The translations under genes were made by a program, and so were the position numbers. DNA of 64,000 nt from Diphasiastrum complanatum (lineage: Eukaryota; Streptophyta; Lycopodiopsida; Lycopodiales; Lycopodiaceae). The DNA lies in contig MU832008.1 of assembly GCA_029204225.1 (NCBI GenBank), forward strand, positions 28,022 through 92,021, written 5' to 3'. The notes beneath the pieces are model-generated. The model had not been told where the DNA came from, did no database searches, and was given only the letters and a program-made list of their open reading frames with translations. Positions 63,587 to 64,000 of the stretch are shown one piece after another. Position 1 is the first letter of the stretch, and the number at the start of each line of letters is the position of its first letter.

Positions 63587-64000
63587 GGCTCTGGTCGTTC
63601 GCGCTTACCGTCGAACTTCGATCTGTCTCTGTGTCTCGTTTCTGTATTTGATTGATCTCGTGCTTTTGAGTTTCATCGCGGAGCGTCCCCATAAGCCCTC
63701 GGTCAGGCTAACTTCTGCCTCGTGATACGATAGACGTCCATATTTTGAAGAAAAAAACTTGCGGTTCTCGTTGTGGGTTTCAAAGAAATAGTTGACTCCC
63801 CCACGCTTACGAAGCTGTAGACATAGAACTACCCATCAAACTGCTAGCTCTAAGTCTAAGGCTTCTAGTTCTTTTGAGCCCAATGGGAAGCTGAGTCCTG
63901 ACGCTTGCGTGTTTGGAATTGAATGGATCTATATAAATTAATTTTCATTATATATGCTGGGAAAGAGCTCATGAGCTGTCTGGATTTTGTTAATGCTTTT
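63230..64000 (+). promoter_or_regulatory. CpG-rich promoter and CT-rich leader of a gene beyond the window
   Basis: Composition changes sharply from AT-rich to CG-rich (accgccggtggaccggtgac, ttcgtacggcccttaaccgg). A pyrimidine leader with (CT)n at about 63552-63587 follows, then 'ggtcgttcgcgcttaccgtcgaac', typical of plant 5' UTRs. No coding region is evident before the edge. Direction is inferred from the CT leader lying right of the island. Confidence 0.5.

Overview
The window is repeat-rich nuclear DNA of a land plant, most likely a seed plant with a large genome. Evidence: Ty1/copia and Ty3/gypsy retrotransposons with initiator-tRNA-Met primer sites, 5-bp target duplications, nested insertion several layers deep, long CT/GA microsatellites, and AT-rich spacers broken by two CpG-rich islands. 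I see no bacterial operon, rRNA, tRNA gene or CRISPR array. Species cannot be named. Most open reading frames are retrotransposon pieces or their shadows. | 1-13.1 kb: a decayed plus-strand copia element (A) is split by two insertions from one younger copia family. E1 (1489-5717, duplication CTTTA) keeps only Gag plus an unfamiliar 3' module. E3 (8274-12483, duplication ACTTT) has Gag, protease and integrase, then changes abruptly into the same 3' module. 13.1-18.2 kb: minus-strand gypsy fragments (J, a gag scrap, K). 18.2-22.7 kb: a plus-strand gypsy-like relic (F) with an LTR-like start, a CT tract, an array of about eight 150-bp repeats and a broken gag. 22.9-23.3 kb: a minus-strand gypsy integrase scrap. 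23.3-24.1 kb: a possible spliced gene fragment resembling the SAM-binding half of N4/N6-type DNA aminomethyltransferases, the least expected coding signal here. | 25.2-31.8 kb: a palindrome-rich repeat array (CACGTGG core, two CT tracts) is split by a minus-strand copia element (B) with equal 253-bp LTRs and unusual AGTT...AACT ends. 31.8-36.3 kb: homopolymers, a foldback element, local duplications and a CpG island. 36.4-42.3 kb: copia element C (minus strand) is complete: two 654-bp LTRs differing at one base by eye, TTTAA duplication, intact primer site, and an uninterrupted 1316-codon gag-pol. It sits in the RT of an older copia (D). | 43.5-57.8 kb is a deep nest. An old copia gag relic holds a G-family LTR, which holds copia H (44653-57163, duplication TAAAC). 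H's 5' LTR is interrupted by copia G, which carries a small non-autonomous LTR element (I) and a B-derived scrap. H's RNase H region is interrupted by a 1.8-kb element with terminal inverted repeats (T). 57.8-62.6 kb is AT-rich and shows no gene. From about 63.2 kb the sequence becomes CpG-rich with a CT-rich leader, probably the promoter and 5' UTR of a host gene running off the right edge. | C, E1 and E3 form one family: C could supply the enzymes and E1/E3 behave as dependants. All coordinates and alignments were made by eye.
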